Shown here: positions 53,945 through 64,000 of the stretch, piece after piece
Layout: every line of letters begins with the position of its first letter
How positions within the stretch are numbered: the stretch's first letter is position 1
NCBI GenBank assembly: GCA_963989385.1
Contig: OZ022513.1
Location: 18,955,928-19,019,927, forward strand
DNA length: 64,000 nt
Reading direction: 5' to 3'
Source of the DNA: Ctena decussata
Lineage: Eukaryota > Mollusca > Bivalvia > Lucinida > Lucinidae
Program-made: the position numbers and the translations under genes
The notes under the pieces: model-generated
Database searches by the model: none
What the model saw: the letters and a program-made list of their open reading frames with translations, nothing else
Told to the model about the DNA's origin: nothing

Positions 53945-55640
53945 GCCGGTGTAACGAAGTAAAGTGACCCCCATAGAATAACGACCTCCCGGTCATTATT
54001 CTTCAGAAAAAGTGACTCCTTTTCTATAAAATACTGACTCCCTGAAAAAAATAATGACCCCCGTGATGACACCTATAAAATAGTGACCCCCGGTCATTTT
54101 TCTTTAAAGAATAGTGACCCCCACCCCTACCTAGGTCATAATATTATGACCCCCCCCCCCCCCCCCCCCCATGAAGCAATGGTGTCTTCAGATATGCTTA
54201 TGGCATATAGGATCTTGTGTCCGGTCTGTTACAACTCTCTTGTTTGATGATGGATTTTAAAATAACTTGGCATAAATGTTAAGATGATGTTTCGCGCGCA
54301 AGTCCTAGGTTCCTAACTCGAAAGTCAAGATGAAAGAGATCATTTAAAGATAATGGTGTCCTGCTATATGACTCTGGCAAACAGAGTATCTTGTCTGACC
54401 TGTAACTTTGTCATTTGTGGGTTGACTTTTAGATAACTGGAAACAAATGTTAGCCACATAAAGCCAATGTATCGCGTGCAAGATATAGGTCCCCACCTCA
54501 AAAATTAAAGTCAATGTCACAAATTAAGACAAATGACAATGTGTTCAGTTTGAATTATGGCGTTAATGTAACATAAACATGTCGATTTATGCACTATAAA
54601 GAGGTTTTGATGTTGTTTCTGCAAAATTATCACGTCTGCACACTTACTCTCACTGCCTTTCTCCAGAGGGATACATGGCATTTTGAGTCTTCCAAATGTA
54701 CTTTTCGATTTTTCTTATTTACTGAATTTATTTTGTTAAATATGCTTACAATGAAGAGAGTACTACAGCTTCTCATAGCATGCAATAAGTTGTAAATGAA
54801 TAGTATGCTAGCTTTATTCTAAGATGCAGAGGGTCTTATTACCCCACGCACTTTTCAGTTTTTAGCTGTATTCTATCTCCCCCTCCCCTTTGCCTAACCA
54901 TGTCACTCACATATAATGTATATATTAAAAAAACATGCAAAGAGGCTTGCCGAGGCACGGGGGTTGGGGTAAAGTATCTCTATAAAAGTTTGCCTATTTT
55001 CAATGTCATTCAATTATAAAAAAAAAATATCTAAGTCTGTCTGCTTGAAAATGAAATAAAATGCTATTTATAGGCAATTAAGAGCAACCCATTTTGAAAG
55101 GAAATTTTCAAGTACTTTGTAACACCGAAACTTCATTTCTGACCCCTTTATAAACAATTTATTCACATATCATCATCTAACTTCGCGTAGAGGTGTCATA
55201 ATATCATGACCAAGGTACTTTTCTTTAAAAAAAAAAATAATGGCCGGGGATCAATTTTCCTAAAAAAAAGTGACGGTGGTCGTTATTCTAGGCGGTCACA
55301 CTTCTGCGTAGGAGTCATTTAACTTCGCGTCGGAAGGGTGTGTGTGTGTAAAGGGTGTGGGGTCATAATATTATAATCTTATGACCGGGAAGTCATATTA
55401 TGCCCGGGAGTCACTATTCTTTAAAAAATAATGACCGGGGTCCGGGGTCGTTATTCTATGGCGAACTCAAAGAATAACGACCCCCGGTCAGTATTCTATG
55501 GAAAAAGTGACTCCGTTTCTTAAACATACTGACTCACGTTAACCCCCTCGATGATAGATCCCCACCTAATGGACCACTAACCGACTATGAATTACTGCAC
55601 GTTTTATAAAAAGTAATACTTGGTGATGTTGTTGGGAAGG

Positions 55641-55678
<38 letters not shown>

Positions 55679-56209
55679 AGGGGGTGCATTATAATATTAT
55701 AATGTTATGACCACGGAGTCTTTATATTATTACGGGGTAGGGGGTCACTATTCTTTAAAGAATAATGACGGGGAGTCGTTATTTTATGGGGAACCCATAG
55801 AATAACGACCCCCTTGCCATTTGTCTATAGAAAAATGACTCCATTTCTAAAAGATACGGATACCCGTTAAACCCTCAATGATAGCTATAACATAATAATC
55901 CCCACCTTATCGAGAACTAACTGACTACTTTTTTCTTGCAAGTTATACTATTGGTAATACTTGTTGATGTTGTTGCTGCTACTGCAGCTGCATCGGCTAT
56001 CGCAGCAGTAGTGGTGCTTAAAAATTTCATGAAGAAAATTTGTTTTCGCGCTACTCAAGGAAATTTAACAAATATTCAACCTGGCAAAGGACCAGACATA
56101 TGTCATTTCGATTAGTTTGTAAATAGTATCATTCTACACAAGGTCCGTTTCTTTACAAACTAACAAACAAACTAACGCTTCCCCTGCAACCCACCCACCC
56201 GTCCATCCA

Positions 56210-56257
<48 letters not shown>

Positions 56258-56735
56258 CCTTCCTACGCAAAGTTAAATCACTTCTCACTTTAAAGAAAAG
56301 TGACCTCTGCATAATATTATGACTCCGCGACCATAACATAATAATATTATAACCCCGCCCCCCCCCCCTCAACCCAACAAACACACAACATGAACAAGTA
56401 TTACCAATAATAAAACTTGCAGTAGTTAATAATCAGTTAGTGGTAGATTAGGTAGGGATTAATACTTTATAGCTATCATCGAGGGGGTTAACGGGAGTCA
56501 ATATCTTTTAGAAACGGAGTCACTTTTTCTATAGAATAATGACCGGGGGTCGTTATTCTATGGGGGTCACAATTCTTCGCGAGGGGTCGATTTATTTCGT
56601 GTGTGGGGGTCATAATATTATGACCGGGGAGTCATAATATTATGACCGGGGAGTCACTATTCTTTAAAGAATAATGACCGGGGGGTCGATATTCTATGGG
56701 GGTCACTTTACTTCACTTTACTTCGTTACACCGGC
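53945..56735. mobile_element. 2.8-kb foldback element built of GACCGGGGGTCATTATTCT units
   Basis: The ends are GCCGGTGTAACGAAGTAAAG (53945) and its complement CTTTACTTCGTTACACCGGC (to 56735). Both continue into TGACCCCCATAGAATA, with a 10-bp TGAAGTAAAG duplication in the right arm only. Both flanks (53950-54175 and 55195-56735) are packed with units such as GAATAATGACC, GGTCATAATATTATGACC and AAAAGTGACTCC in both orientations, so the DNA can fold back at many scales. Three copies of a ~160-bp segment occur at about 55490, 55800 (both plus) and 56550-56380 (minus). The middle (54178-54550) has two ~180-bp direct units. Contains (GT)n at 55640-55675, (CA)n at 56208-56255 and poly-C at 54151-54170. 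No ORF. Confidence 0.82.
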
Positions 56736-57035
56736 TTATAATAATACTGTTTCTACAGATCGCTAGAGTGACTGTAGATCACTGTGGTTCTTGTTCAAAC
56801 CCCTGCAGGGTATTGAAGAGACTACGGTGGCAGCAAAATTAACTACAAGATCTCTAAGAAGAACCTTTCATCAGTTCAAGTTTTTATTAGTTTTTTTACT
56901 TAATTTGTCTCATATTAATTATTATTGTAGTGATATTACATATTGTTCACTGTCTTTCTTCAACTGCATCCCAATTTCGAAGAAGCTGAGGGAACATATT
57001 GGTTTGAGGCTGACTGTCTGTCCTTCTGTCTGTAC
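56736..57035. other. Nothing recognised
   Basis: Short spacer between the foldback element and the diverged array. The 82-codon frame at 56791-57039 shows no domain and is probably chance. Confidence 0.4.
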
Positions 57036-59775
57036 ATAACATTTTAGGGATTGTCTATAATTCAAGAACCGTAATTCCTGGGCCCATAATATTTTATGGA
57101 TAGGTAGACCATAAAATATTTGTGGACCATTATTTTTTCTTGTCCGTCTGTCAGCCTTGTACTTGTTCTTTCTGAGTTATGCCTTTCTTCGAAAACTTGT
57201 TTGAAAGATTCTTCCCTAAATGCTGGGAAAACCTTTAGAGCTAGGGTGCTTATAATTGGCGAAGTGCTATGGGATAAGGTGTAAATCACATCATAACATG
57301 TACCTTTCAGGCTAATTTTGTAACATAAAAATGATTGAATTATACCCCTTTGTTAACTTTGGCTTTGACCAACCTTTGAACCATTTAACATGGCGATCTG
57401 ATTTTTACATTATGCTGCCGTCATTATTGATAGAACTATGTTGTCCATTTACTCGGTTATATTATAGTGTTATTAATTAAGTGATTTCGTATTAGCACAG
57501 TTACAGGTCCAAGGTTAGCTGTATTTCCCCGAGGCCGAGGGCCGAGGGCCAATACAGCTGACCGAGGACCTGTAACTGGGCCAATACGAAATCACTTGAT
57601 TAATGACATTTTTATTAATTAACTTTTAGCTGACGGTCAATACCGTCACAGTTATTCGACCTTGTGAGGAGGCCAGTATAAGGCGCCTTAATATGAGGAA
57701 ACTCTCATTAGCTCTCTGTCAGATAAAAATTCTTTAAAATACATAAGATCCTTGCGAATATTTTGTCTACATTTAATTCAAATAATTGAACCTTTATAAC
57801 AGTTAACATTTTGAATAATACAAATAATATGATCTATTTCCTAAATACCAGCTGTAATGGGCCTAAAGTTTCAGACAGATATGTTTAAGTGGTAGGAACC
57901 CAGATCAGACTGCTCTCAGATGAGCACACTGATCATGGTCTACATTGTTTGCCACTCTGAATGTATTGGTCAGAAAACCTCGCGTGACCAGAACTTTTAA
58001 CCAATCGGATGCGTGGATTTCCGTATAGGTCGAAGGTTTTAATCAATATGACATGAGGTCAACCGTATATGTAGGAGGTCAAGCTGTATTAAGCGGAGGT
58101 CATACTGTATGAAAAAAGAAACGTCACCAGTATGATACTGACCGATTTCCCAGTAAAAGTGCTATATATTACTTAGTTAATTAATAAAATACATTATAAG
58201 AGTGATCCATTACTAAAAACATTAACTGCTTGGACGTTGATGTTTCATAAATGGCTAGATCATAAATGATAGCAGATCTTTTTTGTCGGTTTGTACTTAC
58301 ACAGTGGTGCCCCTTTTCGAAACATTAAATGAAAGATTGTAACCTGAATTCTCGTAAAAGCTAAGGACAAATAAATAGATCACCTGATTAACATTTGGGT
58401 GAATGTTGTAAAACGATGACTGAATTTTGTCCCTTTGTTGATGTTTTTAGTTTCCTAACCTTTTACATTTAAAGCTCATATTTAGTATATTAATAGCGTT
58501 AGATATGGCAAACATTCACATGATAGTTGCGTTATTTTATAATCATTATCAAATTGACAGAATTACGAACCCTTTTCACACTACATAGCATTATAGGGCT
58601 GGTGTATTGCTCAAGAACCGTAACTGCCAGGTCCTTTATGATTCATAGCTGGATAGACCCAAAAACAAGCCCATGCTTATGTTTATTGTCCTTTAGCCTA
58701 CTTACAGAGGTGTGCCCTTTTTTCGAAACATTAAATGAAAGATTGCTCCCTAATTCTGGGAAACCTTTGGAGATAGGATGTTCATATTTGGAATATTGCC
58801 GAGGGAGAAAGTGTAGATCTCCTGATCATTTTTGAAATATGTCCCTTTGTTAGCTTTGTATTTTTCCGTCCTTTGAACTATTTGACCTAGAGACCTGATT
58901 TTAGTATACCTAATTTAATGTGTTAATTATTTAGATGATAGAAACATAATACTGCGTTTATAACTGATAGAGTTATGCCCCTTTACTCGTCTGTAACAAT
59001 ACTAGGGTTGTCCATTACTCGAGAACTGTAATGGCTGGGATCTTGATATTTCATAGATGGATAAAGCATGAGAAAAAACGAATCCGTTTGTTTTCCTTTC
59101 CCTCGATTTTTGACATACAGACTTAGTCCCCTTTCCGAAAAAGTGCATTCCTAAAATACTCGAAAAATTATGGGGCTAGGATGATAATATTTTGCATACA
59201 TTGACTGTGATACTTGATATTTGTTGTGTTCATACTATTTGATGTTTTAATCATTCTGATGCAAGTAACATTATATTGCACTCATTATAGATAGAGTTAT
59301 GCCTCTTTACTCGTCTGTCCATTACATTATAGGGGCGGTCAATTTCTCAGGCACTGTAACGGCTGAGGCCTTGATATTTCATATGTCTTTAGACCATAAA
59401 ATTTAGTAGATCCTTTCTATTTATTTCATTGGCTTTTATTTTGTACAATTATGCCCATTTCCGAAAATATAAAAAAGATGGTTCACAAACTCTTTGGAAA
59501 ATCAATGGAGCTAGGATGCTAATATTTGACATTTCTGATAAGGGCTAAGGTTTAAATTCCATGACTAACTTTTGGATTAATTCCTTAAAACTATAACTGA
59601 ATTGCATCCCTTTGTTTACTTTGGCATTTATTTCAATTTTTGACAGTTGGACCAAGAAAATTGATTTGCGTTATACTGTTAGTATTTCATTTGTCACTCA
59701 GTCTGAAGATGGTTTCGTTATGTTGCATTTATTCTTGGCAGAGTTATTTCTCCCTTTCTAAATGTGTAGGGGAAG
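57036..59775. repeat. Strongly diverged tandem array, unit ~320-420 bp
   Basis: A unit start of the type 'ggg(t/a)tgtc(c/t)at(t/a)actc(g/a)agaac(t/c)gtaatggctggg' recurs at about 57050, 58595, 59015 and 59335, with a partial one near 58210. Each is followed by 'ttgatatttcatagatgg(a/c)ta' and a 'cttttccgaaa...ttggggaaa...ggagctaggatgctaatattt'-like part. Between 57300 and 58200 the array is broken up by other sequence, including the palindromic MITE at 57472-57604. No gene is seen. Confidence 0.65.
57472..57604. mobile_element. 133-bp palindromic MITE
   Basis: ATTAATTAAGTGATTTCGTA is mirrored by TACGAAATCACTTGATTAAT, and the inner arms GTTACAGGTCC / GGACCTGTAAC and AGCTGTATT / AATACAGCT continue the pairing. 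The loop is the G/C-rich CCCCGAGGCCGAGGGCCGAG. Short and almost fully self-complementary, with no coding capacity. Confidence 0.85.
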
Positions 59776-60530
59776 TTTGTTCCCTGATGATTCATTTTTT
59801 ACAGACCATTCCATTTTAGCGGTTACGCATATTCCGTAACGTACAATATCGTGCAATATTCAACATTTTGGATATCATTGCATAGGTGTAATGGAGTTAT
59901 ATAACTATTTTATTATTTTTGATTAAAATGCCATAGAGCGCTACTTTTACTCAAAGATGAAGAATTTTGTCCGTTCGGTTTAGTAATACAGGAAACATCA
60001 AAGTGTTTAGTCCTTTAGTGGAAAACTATTATTACCAATGATGATAGAAAAAGCACACATTTTACAACAGTAAGAGTTATAGTTATTATAATGTCTATTT
60101 GGATAAGAATATACGTTAAAGGACGAATTTTATGAACGACATGGAGACGCACTCCACCATATAAACCATCAATAACAGCCAGTAACCAAGAAGGCAGAAA
60201 GTCGCATGTTATGGCTTTTATTAAAAAAATACTTTCGGAAAAAATAGTGTGCGGGGAGGGAGTTGAGTATCGATAGCTCAAAATCTGTTAGTTAAAGACA
60301 AAAGACTTAGATTAGATCTATTTGTTTATCATAATTGATGAAAACGCTAAGAGCTGGGACAATACTGAAAGGCTACTTTGTGCAGTGAAGTAAAGGCTTT
60401 AATTAAGTAACAGTTAGCTCAGTGGCTTTGGAGGAGAAGATATTTGAGTGACTTTGGACAAAAGTCACAGGACGACCTTGACTTCTAATATATTCATGTA
60501 TGTATACAGTCGCAGTTATATACCATTTTT
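59776..60530. other. Nothing recognised
   Basis: AT-rich spacer before duplicated block 2. The minus-strand frames at 60015-60281 and 60403-60786 show no motif; the second overlaps R1-type repeat sequence. Confidence 0.4.
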
Positions 60531-62110
60531 TGTTGCCAAAATAGCTGATAAAAACAATGATCAGTAACCGACACACTCGTATTGCACATTCTGTCCTTAA
60601 CTCCAAACAGGTAAAGTTAAAATAAATACATGACAGCGCGCTAAGCCAGACAAGACAAGCAAAAAGCCGAAAGGCCATTTCTTTTTGGTCAGATGGCTGT
60701 TGAGGCATTTCTAAACAAGTAAGCCAAAGACCAGTAGAAAGCTGAAAAACAATGCCAATAACAGAGATAAACCACACCAGAAGCACCGCCTTGGAATGGT
60801 GAGAATAAAATTACTACGGGTTTAAATCGGCTGTACGTCATCGCAATACTCGATCTAGGCTCTGCAGTGGCTCATAAATAAACAAGTTAAAACCAAGCGC
60901 CACAAGAAACTAATTAACATCCATAAACATCTATTTGTACTTTTGCTATAGTCATATAACAACAAAACAAAACAGAAAGCATAGTAGGCAGCTAATCAGG
61001 TGGTCACAACCATGTCTGATTTATAGAAAGCAGTAAAAACCCACAAAAACACACAAATTGGAACAGCAGTAATAAATTACTGGGGGCTTATATCGATCAC
61101 TACCCTCGCTGTGCATTACATGCTATACGGTTCGTGTGAATGACTTCGATTAATTCCATCGGTAGCTCAAAACAGCAAAATATAAATCAAGATTATATAC
61201 TGAGATGAAACAGGATGAGCAAAAGCAAGAATAACGCTGAACGCAAGGGTAAAAAAGCAATATTAATTGGTTAGAATAAACATTTATTATTAAAAATCAA
61301 AACTAAATTTCATGAGACCCAAGATTCTGGTCTTCAAAATAAAGTATTACTTGTAACTTCGGCGAATTTCATAACACATACACGATGGAGTGCTATTTGT
61401 ATATCACCGTCCATCTCAATTATTCTTTAACTTTCTATTATTGTAGTGTTTGTATCTTTAACTAAATTACGTTCAGTGGCAATATGACAGATATTATTTG
61501 CACCTGTTCCTGTACACACCATTCCATGACAATGTTTTACAAAATTTCATCTATCAGGGATACATTCTGCACTGTTCACTACGAAGTGTTTTTTTATGCA
61601 GAAACTGCTCTTTCTCAGTCACCATGATAAAATGTCTAAAACTTGAAAACTTTACAAAATAGAAATAACTTGAAAACGATACAAAATAATGTTCATAAAT
61701 ATCATTGTTTTTATGGAAATAAAACAATTAAATCAATTATGATGAAATAAAATGTATATTTCACACTAACATTAAATTTGTGAACTTATTTGTCTGTTAG
61801 TCGTATCGGTAAAAAAGAACAGCAGCAAGAAATACTTATAACTTTTCCCTGGGCTCCTGCTGTGTCCAGGTCAAAAAATGTTTTCTTGTAAAAATGGAAA
61901 AATGACAATTTGCTAGGTAGAATTCATATATTTGTTTGGACAGATAATCTGATAATTCTGGGTCTTAAAGCAACGAGTGGCTAATATCACTTATAAAATG
62001 CGTTAACTGGCAATAATAAACAGGTACAGTCATCTTTACTGCCTTACTGAGTGAATATAGTGTCAGTGTTCATAAGATAAATTTAGTTTTATTCACAGCT
62101 TCTCCTATAT
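60530..62110. repeat. Duplicated block 2, right copy (3' flank of FReD gene B)
   Basis: R1-type sequence occupies 60560-61240. Then 61400-61990 matches 36900-37290 in order and orientation ('tatcaccgtccatctca', 'atatgacagatatt', 'tctatcagggatacattctgcactgt', 'atgcagaaactgctctttctcagtcac', 'ggacagataatctgataatt'). It lies immediately downstream, on the minus strand, of the FReD gene B stop codon. Confidence 0.72.
62088..62093 (-). promoter_or_regulatory. Candidate polyadenylation signal of FReD gene B
   Basis: TTTATT on the plus strand is AATAAA on the minus strand, 185 bp past the stop codon at 62279-62281. The distance is ordinary for a short 3' UTR, but the hexamer is common in AT-rich DNA. 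Confidence 0.4.
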
Positions 62111-62278
62111 TAACCTGTAAACATGAAACGTATGGCTCATTTCGAGAAATGCTTTTCCAACCTCTTTTAATAGATATATTATTTCATGTTCAAAGTATGT
62201 TCGGCGCGAAAAGGCAGTTTTTCTTGTGCTGGTGTGCCGTAAAACCCATATCACCCAGATACTCACTCAAAGTTTACA

Positions 62279-62538
62279 TTAAACTCTTCTGATTTTCATA
62301 TCCGTTGCTTTCATTGAGTAGTAGCGCCCTTTCAATGTATACCAGACGATACCTTGTGCCAAACGGAATGCTGATGAGTAACTGCCATTCAAGTACAGTC
62401 CATTCAAATTAGAACTATGACAATTGTTATACCACCAAGCACCCTTGAACTCCTTCGCACAGTCACGCGCCTCATCTATGTCGTTGTCTTCATCTTTTGT
62501 TGAAAACATATACCCATTTTGATTAGTCAGTGAATCGC
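62279..62538 (-). CDS. Fibrinogen-related protein gene B, last exon
   Basis: The minus strand carries an excellent acceptor (TTTTTTATCATTTCAG) followed by GC and then DSLTNQNGYMFSTKDEDNDI, DEARDCAKEFKGAWWYNNCH, SSNLNGLYLNGSY and FRLAQGIVWYTLKGRYYSMK, ending ATDMKIRRV and a stop at 62279-62281. This is the complete C-terminal part of an FBG domain. KDEDND is the Ca-binding loop, the two Cys of DCA...NNC form the conserved disulfide, and WWYNNCHxSNLNG plus GIxWYTLKGRYYSMKxTDMKIR are the family signature. The exon starts one base into a Gly codon, the same phase at which gene A's 1129-1293 exon ends. All key residues are intact. Upstream exons should lie beyond position 64000. Product: secreted FReD lectin; ligand unknown. 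Confidence 0.94.
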
Positions 62539-62544
62539 CTGAAA

Positions 62545-63130
62545 TGATAAAAAATATAGTATATTCCCGGAGTATACTGGCAACTTACATTGCGTACATA
62601 TAAAGGTGTAAACTCATTCTCTTCGATTGAGCCAGAGCGTTCTTTATTGGTCACCTTAATAGCCTGAGGAGGCTTGGTGTACACTGTATGTATAGTGACG
62701 ATAGCACTGCAAGCGGGGCAAGATATGCCCGTTTCGCGATTTCAATGTAGGAAACAAGGTATTGTCAGCCTTATTATTCATGGTCACTCCATATAAAATT
62801 TCAAAACCTCTCATTTAGGAAATCTCAAAACTATAGTCCCAGACATCCTTGAGCTTTTATGGCTGCACTTCTAATGACGTACAGAGACAATGCCTCTGAA
62901 ATAAACGAATACAAATTCTCTTCACCTTTATCAAAATATTTACATGCCAAGTACATCTAGTGTACCAAGCCTCAGCTTCATCGGTGAAGCAGTATGGCAG
63001 TTTGAAAAATGCAGAACTCGAATATATTTTAACATAAATTGACAATGGCCAACTCTATTGTAATTAAAATATAGAACTGCAGGTGTATACCAAAATGGTA
63101 ACGTCCTAGCTCAAATTTCTTTTTAGGAAA
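62545..63130. other. Last intron of FReD gene B, nothing further recognised
   Basis: I see no further FBG exon on the minus strand here. The frame at 62857-63045 (FFKLPYCFTDEAEAWYTR) is not a family I recognise and lacks support. Confidence 0.4.
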
Positions 63131-63133
63131 ACG

Positions 63134-63770
63134 AGTGTGTAAATTTTAAGAGTAACTACACTTCAGGAACTGACTGAATCAGATCCCTATCCCCAACATC
63201 AAAGGGAAAGATTGACAAAGACATCCAACAAACAATAAATTACAAGTGATAAGCCGAGTAAGCAGCTCTGTACCAAATAGGTGGCAACTCAGCTATCTTT
63301 ATTGAACTAAATAATTTAGAGCAACAGAAGGGTTACAACATACTAAGCAAATTATACGAAAAATATTTAACACTTAATTTTCCCTATTTTCTATTTTTAT
63401 TATAGAAGGGTTAAAATAAGACCACAATAAGTAAACAGCACCAAACATAAAACAAATGCAACCGCAACGAAAGTACCGCCTTGGGACTGTCAGTAATAAC
63501 TACTGGGGGGTTTAAACCGGTTTTACTCGGCCCAAACCTTCACCCCCACCCTCCGCCGCGGTGCACACAATTAGTTGGTAGTTCGGTTCGTATGGAGGTC
63601 CCCTAACGCATCAGAGAGTCAACACGGTCAACAATTAAAATCAAGAAAAGACTGTGATGAAGCAAGGATGAGGAATCGACAGCCGAAACGTGTTGAGACA
63701 CCTGGAGATCCCTGGGGCGTCAGCAACACCACTGGAGCACTGGGGCAAAAGTAAGACTGCATTTAATTTT
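63134..63770. repeat. Dispersed repeat family R1, copy f
   Basis: The first part (63146-63363) is very close to copy c at 35357-35572. The second part ('caaccgcaacgaaagtaccgcc', 'gggactgtcagtaataactactgggggg', 'cactggggcaaaagtaagactgcattt') matches the second module of copy a (3305-3620), suggesting that the full-length R1 unit is about 640-700 bp. Confidence 0.65.
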
Positions 63771-64000
63771 GGACGAGAGGAAGACAGCTCTTAAAATGCA
63801 AATCCACTGGGAAAACAAAAATGCATTCCACTGGGGAAAACAAAAAATGAATTGTTCACATACTTCTCATTGTCATGCCATATCAAGCAATTAAAATATA
63901 TATTACATATTTATGTTCTAACGTTCATAAAAGTCAAAACTGCTTAAAGACAGGACTTCTCTGCCCCTGGGGGCCGTTTTCCAGCGCATAGCGTCTGTTG

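Noticed and set aside
60403..60786. 127-codon minus-strand frame
   Set aside because: It lies mostly in R1 repeat sequence and shows no motif or splice support.

Overview
The window is eukaryotic, AT-rich, intron-rich and dominated by transposable elements. Nothing in it is bacterial. A marine bivalve mollusc is the best guess. This is inference from the fibrinogen-related lectin exons, the I/Nimb-like LINE, the Ngaro-like tyrosine-recombinase retrotransposon, and recalled resemblance of several foldback and tandem repeats to bivalve genomes; no database was searched.

The only host genes I can support are fibrinogen-related domain (FReD) genes, all on the minus strand. Gene A runs from one of two signal-peptide exons (29525-29609 or 26284-26350) through a domain-opening exon (19844-20002, one base out of frame), then 5538-5634 and 1129-1293; its last exon lies off the left edge. 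Gene B is represented by its last exon only (62279-62538), with the rest off the right edge. The splice phases agree: signal exon ends in phase 1, the second exon starts with two bases, then phase 0, phase 1 and phase 1. Two blocks of non-coding DNA occur twice in the same order (36.5-37.3 kb then 32.8-33.35 kb; 60.5-62.1 kb then 47.8-53.1 kb). I read this as a tandemly duplicated FReD locus whose second unit has been broken up by insertions.

Layout: 0-6 kb, FReD exons 3-4 with a foldback MITE and a ~140-bp tandem array. 6-13 kb, SINE-like DNA, an I/Nimb-like LINE and two long tandem arrays. 13-16 kb, a duplicated unidentified ORF, a mariner relic and a stretch with five TGACGTCA palindromes. 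17.8-19.5 kb, an inverted-repeat element holding a ~180-bp array interrupted by a LINE end. 20-26 kb, FReD exon 2, a TTAA-flanked MITE, a palindromic MITE, and a 3.5-kb inverted-repeat element with about ten copies of a 14-bp motif. 26-31 kb, candidate FReD first exons, MITEs, a ~160-bp array and a mariner with intact ends. 32-37.5 kb, duplicated blocks, SINEs and an RTE-like LINE relic. 38.27-44.34 kb, a complete Ngaro-like element with split direct repeats. 44.8-53 kb, a CTG palindrome cluster and a 4.5-kb TTAA element identified through its paralogous empty site. 53.9-56.7 kb, a large foldback element. 57-59.8 kb, a diverged array. 60.5-64 kb, a duplicated block and the FReD gene B terminus.
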